Shown here piece after piece: positions 24,597 through 32,152 of a stretch of 64,000 bases of DNA (positions within the stretch are counted from its first letter, which is position 1; each line of letters starts with the position of its first letter). The stretch is from Streptomyces justiciae (GTDB lineage: Bacteria; Actinomycetota; Actinomycetes; Streptomycetales; Streptomycetaceae): assembly GCF_015163075.1 (NCBI RefSeq), contig NZ_JADDXU010000002.1, positions 186,001-250,000 of the forward strand, given 5' to 3'. Position numbers and translations under genes: made by a program. The notes under the pieces are model-generated. The model had not been told where the DNA came from. It did not search any database and saw nothing but the letters and a program-made list of their open reading frames with translations.

Positions 24597-25765
24597 GGCA
24601 CGATGTTGACGTAGAACTCGTCGTGGTCGCCCATCAGGATGCGGTCCCTCTTGTAGAAGTCCTTCAGCTGGTTCCCGCCGGCGATGTTCTGCGCCGAGTC
24701 GACCCAGGCGACCGAGCCGTTGCCGAGGAGGTTGCCCTGGGCGTCCTTGGCGCCGAGTCCCTCGCGGGTGGAGGCGAAGGGGAACTCGTCGGCCTGGACG
24801 TCGGCCGGCGGCTTCACCGGCAGGTCGTCGGGGCCGTTGTACGGGGCGCTGCGGTCCCTGATCCTGCGTTGCTCGGCGCGGTTCGCCACGTACTCCGGCG
24901 AGCCGACGGCGATGCGGTGCAGGCCGGGGTCGTCCGGGTTCCCTGTGTACTTGCCGGGGATGGTCTTCGGGGTGCCCCGGTTGGGATAGGTGTCGGCGGG
25001 CCGGTTCAGCGCCGTCTCGATGTGCTGGGCGACGCCGGCCGCCGGCCCTGACTTGCTGTAGGTGATGTACGGCAGCACGTCGTCGTTGATGCACGCCTTG
25101 GCGGTCCAGCCGCCGTAGCCGGGCACGGTCCCGGCGGAGTCGCAGCGGATGTGGTGGTCGAGGCCGACACCGGGGACGGTCGCCTGGCCGTACGAGGTGA
25201 CGAGCTGGCCGGAGAAGTTCCAGCGGTGCCGGGCGATGCGTTCGGCGCCCACGCCGTCGTCCTGCGAGGTGATGTCCCAGGAGACGAAGCCGGTGAAGTC
25301 CCGCCAGGTGAGCAGCATGTTGTCCTTGTCGCTGTCGTCGTTGCCGCTGACGTCGCACAAGGCCTGGCAGCCCACGCTGATGCGCATGTCGGTGAAGGAG
25401 TTGATGACTCCGTAGTTGGTGTCGAAGTCGTCGACCTGGAAGAAGATCCGCACCTTCCGGTCGGCCTGGTCGGCGTAGGCGAGGGCGGTGTAGGTGATGT
25501 CCGCTCTGCTGGTCTGGCCGTTGACGATGATCTCGCCGTAGCTGGTGGTGTGCTGGCACCAGGTGGTGCGGTCCCAGACCCTGCCCTGTTCGCTGTTCGA
25601 CTCGGGGTCGTTCTGGCACTGTTCGACGAAGTCGTCGTCCGGTTCGTCCGGGAGGGCGGCGACCGCCGTGGGTGCGGGTGTCTCGGCGGCCGTGGCGGGT
25701 GGGCCGGTGGGCAGTGTCAGTAACGCTGCTGCAAGGACGGCGAGTAAGCCTGAGGTGCGTCGCAT
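24593..25765 (-). CDS. Secreted NucA/NucB-type deoxyribonuclease
   Basis: A 390-residue exported protein. Residues 1-27 are a Sec signal (MRRTSGLLAVLAAALLTLP, then ATAAE). The C-terminal domain carries the NucA/NucB signature DEFPFASTREG at 326-336 and the second half N-x-GG-x-L-x-x-FY (359-371) with HDEFYVNI at the end, as in Bacillus sporulation and competence nucleases. The 300 residues between are rich in Cys (five or more) and beta strands and have no named domain; they may bind a surface or act as a pro-region. AAGGGGG precedes ATG 25765. It likely degrades extracellular DNA. Confidence 0.82.
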   Translation of the reverse strand: MRRTSGLLAVLAAALLTLPTGPPATAAETPAPTAVAALPDEPDDDFVEQCQNDPESNSEQGRVWDRTTWCQHTTSYGEIIVNGQTSRADITYTALAYADQADRKVRIFFQVDDFDTNYGVINSFTDMRISVGCQALCDVSGNDDSDKDNMLLTWRDFTGFVSWDITSQDDGVGAERIARHRWNFSGQLVTSYGQATVPGVGLDHHIRCDSAGTVPGYGGWTAKACINDDVLPYITYSKSGPAAGVAQHIETALNRPADTYPNRGTPKTIPGKYTGNPDDPGLHRIAVGSPEYVANRAEQRRIRDRSAPYNGPDDLPVKPPADVQADEFPFASTREGLGAKDAQGNLLGNGSVAWVDSAQNIAGGNQLKDFYKRDRILMGDHDEFYVNIVP

Positions 25766-25897
25766 GGTTCCCCCTTGGAATCCATCGCGTGCTGTGGTGG
25801 CCTTCCTGTCGCCCGACCCTGGTGCGAACTCCCTCTCGCCTCCTGTGCTTTCGCATCCCTTTCACGACAGCGTTGCGGTGTGGTCATGGGTGCGCAC

Positions 25898-25930
25898 AAA
25901 GGGCCGGGACTCGTGAGTCCCGGCCCTTTT
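25898..25930 (-). terminator. Strong intrinsic terminator
   Basis: AAAGGGCCGGGACT (25898-25911), loop CGTG, AGTCCCGGCCCTTT (25916-25929): a 14-bp perfect stem bordered by A and T runs on both sides. It lies 16 bp after the MFS stop on the minus strand and insulates the DNase gene from the transporter operon. Confidence 0.85.
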
Positions 25931-25945
25931 CTGGGGTGGTGTCGG

Positions 25946-27463
25946 TCAGACGGACGCCGGCTGCACCGCCGCCTCGACCGTCGCGCGGGCGGTGTTCTTG
26001 CGGACCAGCAGCAGCGTGACCACCGCGCCGAGCAGGGAGGCGCAGCCGCAGATGACCACGCCGACGGCCATGCCGTGGGCGAGGGCGTCCTGGGCGGCGG
26101 CGCGGGCGCTGTCGCTGCCGGCGTTGACGACGGCGAGCGGACCGGCCGCCGCCTCCATGCCCGCGTCGGCGCCCGACAGCTTGCCGACCAGGGCGGAGGA
26201 CGCGAGGCTCATCGCGACCGTGCTGATCACGGCCGGGCCGAGGCCCTGCCCGAACTCGCGGACCAGGCTGGTGGCGCCCGAGGCCATGCCGGTCATGTTG
26301 AGCGGTACGGCGTTGACGGCGGCGGAGGTCAGTGAGGACACCACGCAGATGAAGCCGACGCCGAGCAGCAGCACCGGGCCGATGAAGGCGGCCAGGGAGG
26401 TGGTGGTGATGGGCAGGGCGGCGATCCAGAACTGCCCGGCGGCCATCGGCAGCAGTCCGCCGACCAGCAGCCATCGCGGCTCGACGCGGGTGAGCATCTT
26501 GCTCAGCACGGGCGCCAGGAGCAGCGGGATGAGCTGAAGGATCACGAACGGCATGCCGGCCTTGAGCGCGCTGAGGTGCATGACGGCGCCGAGGCGGATG
26601 GAGACGCAGTAGGCGGTGCCGATGAAGCCGAACATGCCGGCCAGTGCGACGACGGCCGCCGCGGCGAAGGACGGGATCTTCAGCAGGTCCAGGTTGAACA
26701 TCGGGGACGCGGCGCGCTTCTCGGCGACGACGAAGGCGGCCAGGGCCACGGCGGCGAGGGAGAGGGTGCCGACGATCGCCGGGCTGCCCCAGCCGCGCTC
26801 GCCGCCCTCGATGATGCCCCAGAGCAGGGCGGTGAGGCCGACGGCGACGGTGATCTGGCCGGGCCAGTCGAGGGCGCGGCCCTCGGGGGCCTTGGAGTCG
26901 GTGACCAGGAACCAGCTGGCGACGCCGACGACCAGACCGAGGACGATCGGCGGCACGAACGCCCAGCGGAAGTCGGCGACGGTGGCGAGCACGCCGGAGG
27001 ACAGCGGGCCCACGGCCGAGGCGAGGGAAATGCTCAGCGCCCAGGTGGAGACGGCCTTCGCCCGGTCCTTCTCGTCCGGGGTGGCGGCCGCGATCACCGC
27101 GAGGGAGCTCGGGAAGAGGGCGGCGGCGCCGATACCGGCGAGTGCCTGGCCGATCCACAGCATTTCGATGTTCTGCGAGGTCGCGTTCAGCAGTTCACCG
27201 AGCGCGAGGACGAATCCGCCGAGCACCAGCAGCCTTTTACGGCCGAACAGATCACCCACCACACCGAAATTCAGCTCGAGAATGGCGGTGGGCAGAATGA
27301 AGGCGGACGTCACCCACGCCACCTGAGATCCGGAGGCGCCGAATGCGGCCTGGATCTCGCCGTTGATGGGCGAGGGCACGGTAATGCACAGCTGCGCGGC
27401 GGCCACGGCCAGACAGCAGGCTATGAGGGTTCCCCTGTCGAGTCTTTTCAGCACGCTTGTCAT
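25946..27463 (-). CDS. MFS drug/solute exporter, DHA2 (14-helix) type
   Basis: A 505-residue membrane protein with about 14 hydrophobic segments. The loop 2-3 signature is GDLFGRKRLLVLGG, and motif C-like sequence (SLASAVGPLSSGVLA) in helix 5 marks an antiporter of the EmrB/QacA type. The start ATG overlaps the VOC stop (ATGA), placing it last in the SDR-VOC-MFS operon. It probably exports the compound that the SDR and VOC proteins modify or detoxify. Confidence 0.87.
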   Translation of the reverse strand: MTSVLKRLDRGTLIACCLAVAAAQLCITVPSPINGEIQAAFGASGSQVAWVTSAFILPTAILELNFGVVGDLFGRKRLLVLGGFVLALGELLNATSQNIEMLWIGQALAGIGAAALFPSSLAVIAAATPDEKDRAKAVSTWALSISLASAVGPLSSGVLATVADFRWAFVPPIVLGLVVGVASWFLVTDSKAPEGRALDWPGQITVAVGLTALLWGIIEGGERGWGSPAIVGTLSLAAVALAAFVVAEKRAASPMFNLDLLKIPSFAAAAVVALAGMFGFIGTAYCVSIRLGAVMHLSALKAGMPFVILQLIPLLLAPVLSKMLTRVEPRWLLVGGLLPMAAGQFWIAALPITTTSLAAFIGPVLLLGVGFICVVSSLTSAAVNAVPLNMTGMASGATSLVREFGQGLGPAVISTVAMSLASSALVGKLSGADAGMEAAAGPLAVVNAGSDSARAAAQDALAHGMAVGVVICGCASLLGAVVTLLLVRKNTARATVEAAVQPASV

Positions 27464-27876
27464 TCCGTACTCCGTCGCTCTATGAGTTCGATGAGATTTC
27501 CCTCGGGGTCGGTGACCCAGGCCATGCGCACACCGGGTTCGGGGGACGGTCCCGGTGCTACGGCCTCGCCCGCTCCATGGGCCACCAGGGCCGCGTGGAC
27601 GGGGTCGAGTTCAGGGGTGGTGACCGCGAAGTGGCCGTATCCCTCGGTGCGGGCGGCGGTGATCGGGTCGGGGGCCTTCAGGCCCGGGGTGGAGCCGGGG
27701 CGGGCCAGCAGTTCGAGGCGCCAGCCGTGCGGATGCTCCAGCACGACGCCGCGCAGGCCGGGTTCTTCTAGGTGGAACTCGAAGACGGTCCGCAGCCCGA
27801 ACGCGGCTCGGTACCAGGTGGTTTGGGCGTCGAGATCGCGTACGTTGACGCCGACGTGGTCGAGTCGCAGGTCCAC
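27460..27876 (-). CDS. VOC/glyoxalase-like protein
   Basis: A 138-residue vicinal-oxygen-chelate protein with two beta-alpha-beta-beta-beta modules: LDHVGVNVRDLDAQTTWY, GYGHFAVTTPELD and MAWVTDPEGNLIELIER. Metal ligand positions His7, Glu55, His82 and Glu132 are plausible. The GTG start is one nucleotide after the SDR stop, and the stop overlaps the MFS start, so the three genes are tightly coupled. The role is probably a lyase/isomerase or a drug-binding resistance protein. Confidence 0.8.
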   Translation of the reverse strand: MDLRLDHVGVNVRDLDAQTTWYRAAFGLRTVFEFHLEEPGLRGVVLEHPHGWRLELLARPGSTPGLKAPDPITAARTEGYGHFAVTTPELDPVHAALVAHGAGEAVAPGPSPEPGVRMAWVTDPEGNLIELIERRSTE

Positions 27877-27877
27877 G

Positions 27878-28648
27878 TCAGCCCGCCATGGCGCTGTCGC
27901 CGCCGTCGACCATGAGGTTCGCGCCGTTGACGAAGGCCGCCTCGTCGGAACAGAGGAAGGCGGCGGCCCGCGCGATGTCCTCCGGCTCGCCGACCCGCCC
28001 GACCGGGATGCGCGCCTCCAGCTGGGCCTTCGGGCCGTCGGGGTCGTCGAGGAAGGGGGCGGTGGCCGAGGTGCGGGTCATGCCGGGAGCGATGGTGTTG
28101 ACGCGGATGCGGTGCGGGGCGCCAGCCGCGCACAGGTGCTTGCTCATCGCCAGGACCCCGCCCTTGGCGGCACCGTGCGGCACCATCGGCAGGAACGGGG
28201 CACCGCGTACGGCGGCCACCGAGGCCACGTTGAGGACGGCGCCGCCGCCGCGGGCGATCAGGTGCGGCCAGGCGGCCTGCGTGCAGAAGTACGGGATGTC
28301 GAGCTCGTTCTTGATGGTGAAGTACCAGTCGTCGGCCGGCATCGTCTCGAACGGCCCGTTCCGCAGCGCGGAGGCGTTGTTGTAGAGGATGTCGATTCCG
28401 CCGAAGGCCGCGATCCCGGCGTCGATCCATTCGCGCGCCCCGGCCTGCGTGGAAAGGTCGACGGGGGCGAGGGAGCGCATGACTCCCCCGGCCTTCTCGA
28501 CCATTTCCACGGTTTCGGCCGCGCTGTCCTCGTCAATGTCACAGCCGAATACCAGCGCACCCTCAGCCGCGAATACCTGAGCGGCCGCGCGGCCGATTCC
28601 GGCTCCCGTCCCACTGATGAAGGCGATTTTTCCCGCCAGTCGACCCAT
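27878..28648 (-). CDS. SDR-family protein with His in place of the catalytic Tyr
   Basis: A 256-residue SDR fold with a cofactor loop SGTGAGIGR (12-20), YNNAS at 89-93, Ser143 in NVASVAA and a C-terminal VNGANLMVDGGDS. The YxxxK position reads HGAAK (His158, Lys162): the Tyr that donates the proton is replaced by His, confirmed from the codon CAC at this place. Start ATG 28648; GTG at the VOC follows one base after the stop. It may be a non-standard reductase, a lyase-like SDR or a binding protein. Confidence 0.82.
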   Translation of the reverse strand: MGRLAGKIAFISGTGAGIGRAAAQVFAAEGALVFGCDIDEDSAAETVEMVEKAGGVMRSLAPVDLSTQAGAREWIDAGIAAFGGIDILYNNASALRNGPFETMPADDWYFTIKNELDIPYFCTQAAWPHLIARGGGAVLNVASVAAVRGAPFLPMVPHGAAKGGVLAMSKHLCAAGAPHRIRVNTIAPGMTRTSATAPFLDDPDGPKAQLEARIPVGRVGEPEDIARAAAFLCSDEAAFVNGANLMVDGGDSAMAG

Positions 28649-28735
28649 GATTGTCCAAGCCCCTTGTTCCGTCCCGCCGAAGTGCGGTGGTGGCAGCGTA
28701 GGGAGGGGATTTGGCCAGAACAAGAAATGCGTCGG

Positions 28736-28756
28736 CGAACCGCCATCGGGGGTTCG
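28736..28756. promoter_or_regulatory. CGAACC-N9-GGTTCG inverted repeat
   Basis: Perfect 6-bp arms 9 bp apart, 21 bp overall, located 88 bp upstream of the SDR-VOC-MFS operon start (28648). The spacing suits a dimeric TetR- or LysR-type regulator; none is encoded beside it. Confidence 0.35.
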
Positions 28757-28803
28757 TATGGCTGGTATGCGGCACAGCCGGCCGGGCCGCGTTGCCGGGC
28801 GGC

Positions 28804-29724
28804 TCAGCTGACGTCCAGCACCGCCTTCCCCCGCAGCCGGCGCTCGCTCAACGCCGCGACGGCGTCCGCGATCTTGTCCCACGGGCCTCGCCAGCCGACC
28901 GGCACCCGCAGCTTCCCGGCGGCGACCAGGGCGAGCAGACGATCCAACTGCGCGCGGCGGTCGGTGACTCCGCCACCGTTGTACACCGAGACGATCGACC
29001 GGGGTGCGGGGCTGCCCAGTGTGGAGCCGACCGGCAGCACCGCGTCCCCGCCGGACGCCCAGCCGACGCTCTGCAGGTTGCCGCCGGACGCCAACAGGCC
29101 GTATGCGGCGACGAGTTGGGCGCCACCCACGTTGTCGATGACGACGTCGACCGGCTTCGTCACCTGCTCGGGTCCGGACACCACCTCGTCGGCCCCGAGT
29201 TCCCCGACCCACCGGCGCCCGTCCTCGGAACCGGCCACGCCGATGACGTACGCCCCGCCGAGCGCCGCGAGCTGCACCGCGAAGCCGCCCACCCCGCCGG
29301 ACGCCCCGGTGACCAGGACCCGCCGGCCGAGCAGCGGTCCCGCCTGTTCCAGCGCGCGCAGGGCGGTGCCCGCGGCGACGGGCAGGGCAGCGGCCTCGCC
29401 GAGGTCGACGCCGTCCGGGACCACAGCCAGGTCGGCCACGTCCAGGGCACGCGACGCGGCGAATCCGCCGCCCTCCCCGAACCCCACGACCCGGGTGCCC
29501 ACCGCGGGCCCCGTGCCGTCGGCGGCGGCACGCACGACGACGCCGGACGAGTCGAAGCCGATCACCTCGCCCGGTGCGCCGCGCTCCGCGAAGTACAGTT
29601 CGGCAGCGTTCAGGGAGCTGTGCCGTACTTCCACCAGGACCTGCCCCGGCCCGGGTGCCGGTTCCGGCGCCTCCCCCGGGCTCAGTCGTCCGGGTGCCTC
29701 CGGGTCCACGATCAATGCGCGCAT
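28804..29724 (-). CDS. Zinc-free MDR quinone oxidoreductase
   Basis: A 306-residue medium-chain dehydrogenase/reductase. The Rossmann motif is TGASGGVGGFAVQLA, the N-terminal GroES-like half reads SSLNAAELYFAERGAPGEVIGFDSSGVV, and none of the zinc-binding Cys/His clusters of alcohol dehydrogenases is present, so it belongs to the quinone reductase/enoyl reductase branch. ATG 29724 has GGAGGG eight bases before it; longer forms exist upstream without such a site. It is divergent from the methyltransferase at 29826 and upstream of the SDR operon on the same strand. Confidence 0.86.
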   Translation of the reverse strand: MRALIVDPEAPGRLSPGEAPEPAPGPGQVLVEVRHSSLNAAELYFAERGAPGEVIGFDSSGVVVRAAADGTGPAVGTRVVGFGEGGGFAASRALDVADLAVVPDGVDLGEAAALPVAAGTALRALEQAGPLLGRRVLVTGASGGVGGFAVQLAALGGAYVIGVAGSEDGRRWVGELGADEVVSGPEQVTKPVDVVIDNVGGAQLVAAYGLLASGGNLQSVGWASGGDAVLPVGSTLGSPAPRSIVSVYNGGGVTDRRAQLDRLLALVAAGKLRVPVGWRGPWDKIADAVAALSERRLRGKAVLDVS

Positions 29725-29825
29725 TGCCTGTCCCTCCGGTCGCCATCGGCCATTCGCCGACCCCAACCGTGGCCGATCCGGGCTTCTTCCCACCACCCCA
29801 CCGCCGTTGCCGCTTGGATGGCCTC

Positions 29826-30653
29826 ATGACCACCGACGAGCACGCGCGGTTCATGCGGGCCAACCAGGCGAACTGGGACGCCCGCACGCCCGTCCACCTC
29901 GCCAGCCGCTTCTACGGGCTCGACGAGGACCTGGACCCGGCCCGCTGGTTCGCCGGCTTCGAGTGGGACGACCTCGGCGATCTGTCCGGCCGCGACGTGC
30001 TCCACCTCCAGTGCCATCTGGGCACGGAGACCATCGCCTTCGCCCACCGCGGCGCCCGCGCGACCGGCCTCGACTTCTCGGCGGCCTCGGTGGCGGCGGC
30101 GCGGGACATCGCGGCGAAGGCGGGCGTCGACGTCGACTACGTCCAGGCCAATGTGTACGACGCCGAAGCGGCCCTGGGCGGGCGGCGGTTCGACGTCGTC
30201 TACACGGGCAAGGGCGCGCTGTGCTACCTGCCCGACCTGGAGCGATGGGCGGGCGTCGTCGCTCAACTCCTCCGCCCGGGCGGACAGTTGTACGTCGTGG
30301 AGTTCCATCCGCTCCTCAACTCCCTCGGCCCCAAGCCCGCCCCGGGAGAGGGGCCGGAACTGCTGCTGCGCCACGACTACCTCGGCGGCGCGGGGGCCGT
30401 GCGCCGGGACGCGACCCACACGTACACCGACGGGCCGGCCGTCGAGGGGGCCACGGACAGTTACGAGTGGATGCACGGAATAAGCGAGGTCCTCAACGCG
30501 TTGGTGCAGGCAGGACTGACCGTCCGGCGCCTCACCGAGAGCGACGAGCTGCCGTGGCCGCGCTGGCCGCACATGGTCCGCACCCCGTCCGGCTGGTGGC
30601 GGCTCCCCGAGCCGCGCATCCCGCTCCTCTACGGACTCCTCGCCACCCGCTGA
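29826..30653 (+). CDS. Class I SAM-dependent methyltransferase
   Basis: A 275-residue methyltransferase. The motif I region is unusual but clear (VLHLQCHLGTETIAFAHRGA), followed by ATGLDFSAASV, FDVVYTGKGALCYL and LLRPGGQLYVVEFHP. The HLQCHLGTET variant marks a Methyltransf_25 subgroup common in actinobacteria with unknown acceptors. ATG 29826 begins MTTDEHARFMRANQANWD. There is no close operon partner. Confidence 0.84.
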   Translation: MTTDEHARFMRANQANWDARTPVHLASRFYGLDEDLDPARWFAGFEWDDLGDLSGRDVLHLQCHLGTETIAFAHRGARATGLDFSAASVAAARDIAAKAGVDVDYVQANVYDAEAALGGRRFDVVYTGKGALCYLPDLERWAGVVAQLLRPGGQLYVVEFHPLLNSLGPKPAPGEGPELLLRHDYLGGAGAVRRDATHTYTDGPAVEGATDSYEWMHGISEVLNALVQAGLTVRRLTESDELPWPRWPHMVRTPSGWWRLPEPRIPLLYGLLATR

Positions 30654-30820
30654 ACCGGCGTGGTACGGTCCTGCTAGCACTTGTGTACGCCCAGTCGTGG
30701 GCGCCGGTGCCAGTTCTCTCCACAGTTCGCCGATCGGCGTACAAGCCGTACCGGCTTCTTCTCACCACCTCGTGACCAACGGGTCCGATGGCTGGTTTCC
30801 CGCCGCTCGAAGGCGCTGTG

Positions 30821-30870
30821 TCCGCCTTCCCTCTCGTTCGCGGCCTCCCTCCCTTCCGCATGCCTCATGC
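30821..30870 (+). promoter_or_regulatory. C-rich, G-poor leader segment (rut-like) upstream of rho
   Basis: Fifty bases with 26 C, 8 G, 14 T and 2 A, in a genome where C and G are otherwise balanced. It lies in the 244-bp leader (30654-30897) before the Rho coding region and ends 27 nt before the ATG. C-over-G bubbles with little secondary structure are where Rho loads, so this fits autogenous termination of a rho gene. No convincing -10/-35 pair was found in the leader. Confidence 0.45.
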
Positions 30871-30897
30871 CGTACGTCCGTGAAAGGACCCACCACC

Positions 30898-32025
30898 ATG
30901 ACCACCACACTCGAACACCCCCCGATCCAGCAGGAACCCCCGGTCCGCGCCGTCACCGGCGTCCTCGACATCGACGCCGGCGGCAAGGGCCACCTGCGCT
31001 CCGCCGACCTGCTGCCGCAGCCCACCGACCTCCAGGTCTCCCCCGCGCTGATCCGCCGCCACGGCCTGCGCAAGGGCGACCTCGTCGACGGTGTCCGCGG
31101 CACCCAGCGCGCCCTCACCGAGGTCGCCCGGGTCAACGGCCGCACCCCCGACAGGAACCGTCGCCGCTTCGGCGACCTGACCCCGCTCCACCCGCGGGAG
31201 CGCATCCGCCTCGAACACCCCGCGTCCGGTCTGACCGGCCGCGTCACCGACCTCCTCGCCCCCGTCGGCAAGGGGCAGCGCGGGCTGATCGTGGCCCCGC
31301 CCAAGACCGGCAAGACGGTGCTGCTCCAGCAGATCGCGGCGGCCGTCGCCGGCAACCACCCCGAGTGCCGCCTGATGGTGGTGCTGCTCGACGAGCGGCC
31401 GGAGGAGGTCACCGACATGCGGCGCTCCGTGCGCGGCGAGGTGTACGCCTCCACGTTCGACCGCACGCCCAAGCAGCACATCGCGCTCGCCGAGCTCGTC
31501 ATCGAGCGGGCCAAGCGGCTCGTCGAGGCCGGCGAGGACGTCGTGATCCTGCTCGACTCGCTCACCCGGCTGTGCCGGGCCCACAACAACGCGGCCGCCG
31601 CGGGTGGCCGCACGCTCAGCGGTGGCGTGGACGCGACCGCGCTGATCGGCCCCAAGCGCTTCTTCGGCGCCGCCCGACTGGCCGAGGAGGGCGGCTCGCT
31701 CACCATCCTCGCCACCGCGCTGGTGGAGACCGGCTCCCGTGCCGACGACTTCTTCTTCGAGGAGCTCAAGAGCACCGGCAACATGGAACTCCGCCTCGAC
31801 CGCGAACTCGCCGCCCGCCGCGTCTTCCCGGCCGTCTCCCTCAACCCCTCCGGCACCCGCCGCGAGGAACTCCTCCTGCCCCCGGCCGAGTTGACGGCCT
31901 CAAGGGGGCTGCGCCGGGCCCTCCGCGACAAGGATGGCCTGGAAACCCTCCTGGAGCGCATGCGCGAAACCCCGGACAACGCGACGTTCGTACGCCGCAT
32001 CCAGCCGACGCTGCCCACGACCTGA
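30898..32025 (+). CDS. rho: Transcription termination factor Rho, compact paralogue
   Basis: A 375-residue hexameric RNA helicase of the Rho family. A cold-shock-like RNA-binding domain occupies about 18-90 (GVLDIDAGGKGHLRSADLL, RVNGRTPD). The ATPase core has Walker A APPKTGKT (133-140), LLDERPEEVTDMRRSV, Walker B DVVILLDSLTRL and GGRTLSGGVDATAL. Main actinobacterial Rho proteins exceed 600 residues because of a long charged insertion and N-terminal domain; both are missing, as is the N-terminal helix bundle. It is therefore likely a second Rho in this genome. ATG 30898 follows GAAAGGA. Confidence 0.9.
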   Translation: MTTTLEHPPIQQEPPVRAVTGVLDIDAGGKGHLRSADLLPQPTDLQVSPALIRRHGLRKGDLVDGVRGTQRALTEVARVNGRTPDRNRRRFGDLTPLHPRERIRLEHPASGLTGRVTDLLAPVGKGQRGLIVAPPKTGKTVLLQQIAAAVAGNHPECRLMVVLLDERPEEVTDMRRSVRGEVYASTFDRTPKQHIALAELVIERAKRLVEAGEDVVILLDSLTRLCRAHNNAAAAGGRTLSGGVDATALIGPKRFFGAARLAEEGGSLTILATALVETGSRADDFFFEELKSTGNMELRLDRELAARRVFPAVSLNPSGTRREELLLPPAELTASRGLRRALRDKDGLETLLERMRETPDNATFVRRIQPTLPTT

Positions 32026-32152
32026 CGCGCCGTCGACTCATCCCGGCCGAGGCCGCCCCTGATCCGCCGGCCCATCCCCCGTCCGGGTGCTCGCGCGTCC
32101 CGTACGGCCCGGGCAGCACCGCGTAGAGCAGGTCCGTTTCTAGTTTTGCGGT

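Noticed and set aside
24132..25865. A single minus-strand gene joining the DNase region and the 154-residue protein
   Set aside because: In that frame the part over the DNase gene is a shadow rich in Arg and His; the real DNase is in another frame with a signal peptide and NucA/NucB motif, and the small gene has its own GTG overlapping the DNase stop.
26576..30775. A plus-strand open frame of about 1,400 codons across the MFS, VOC, SDR and MDR region
   Set aside because: It is antisense to several well-supported genes, has no recognisable domains, an amino-acid make-up dominated by Arg, Ala, Gly and Pro, and exists only because stop codons are rare in this GC-rich DNA.
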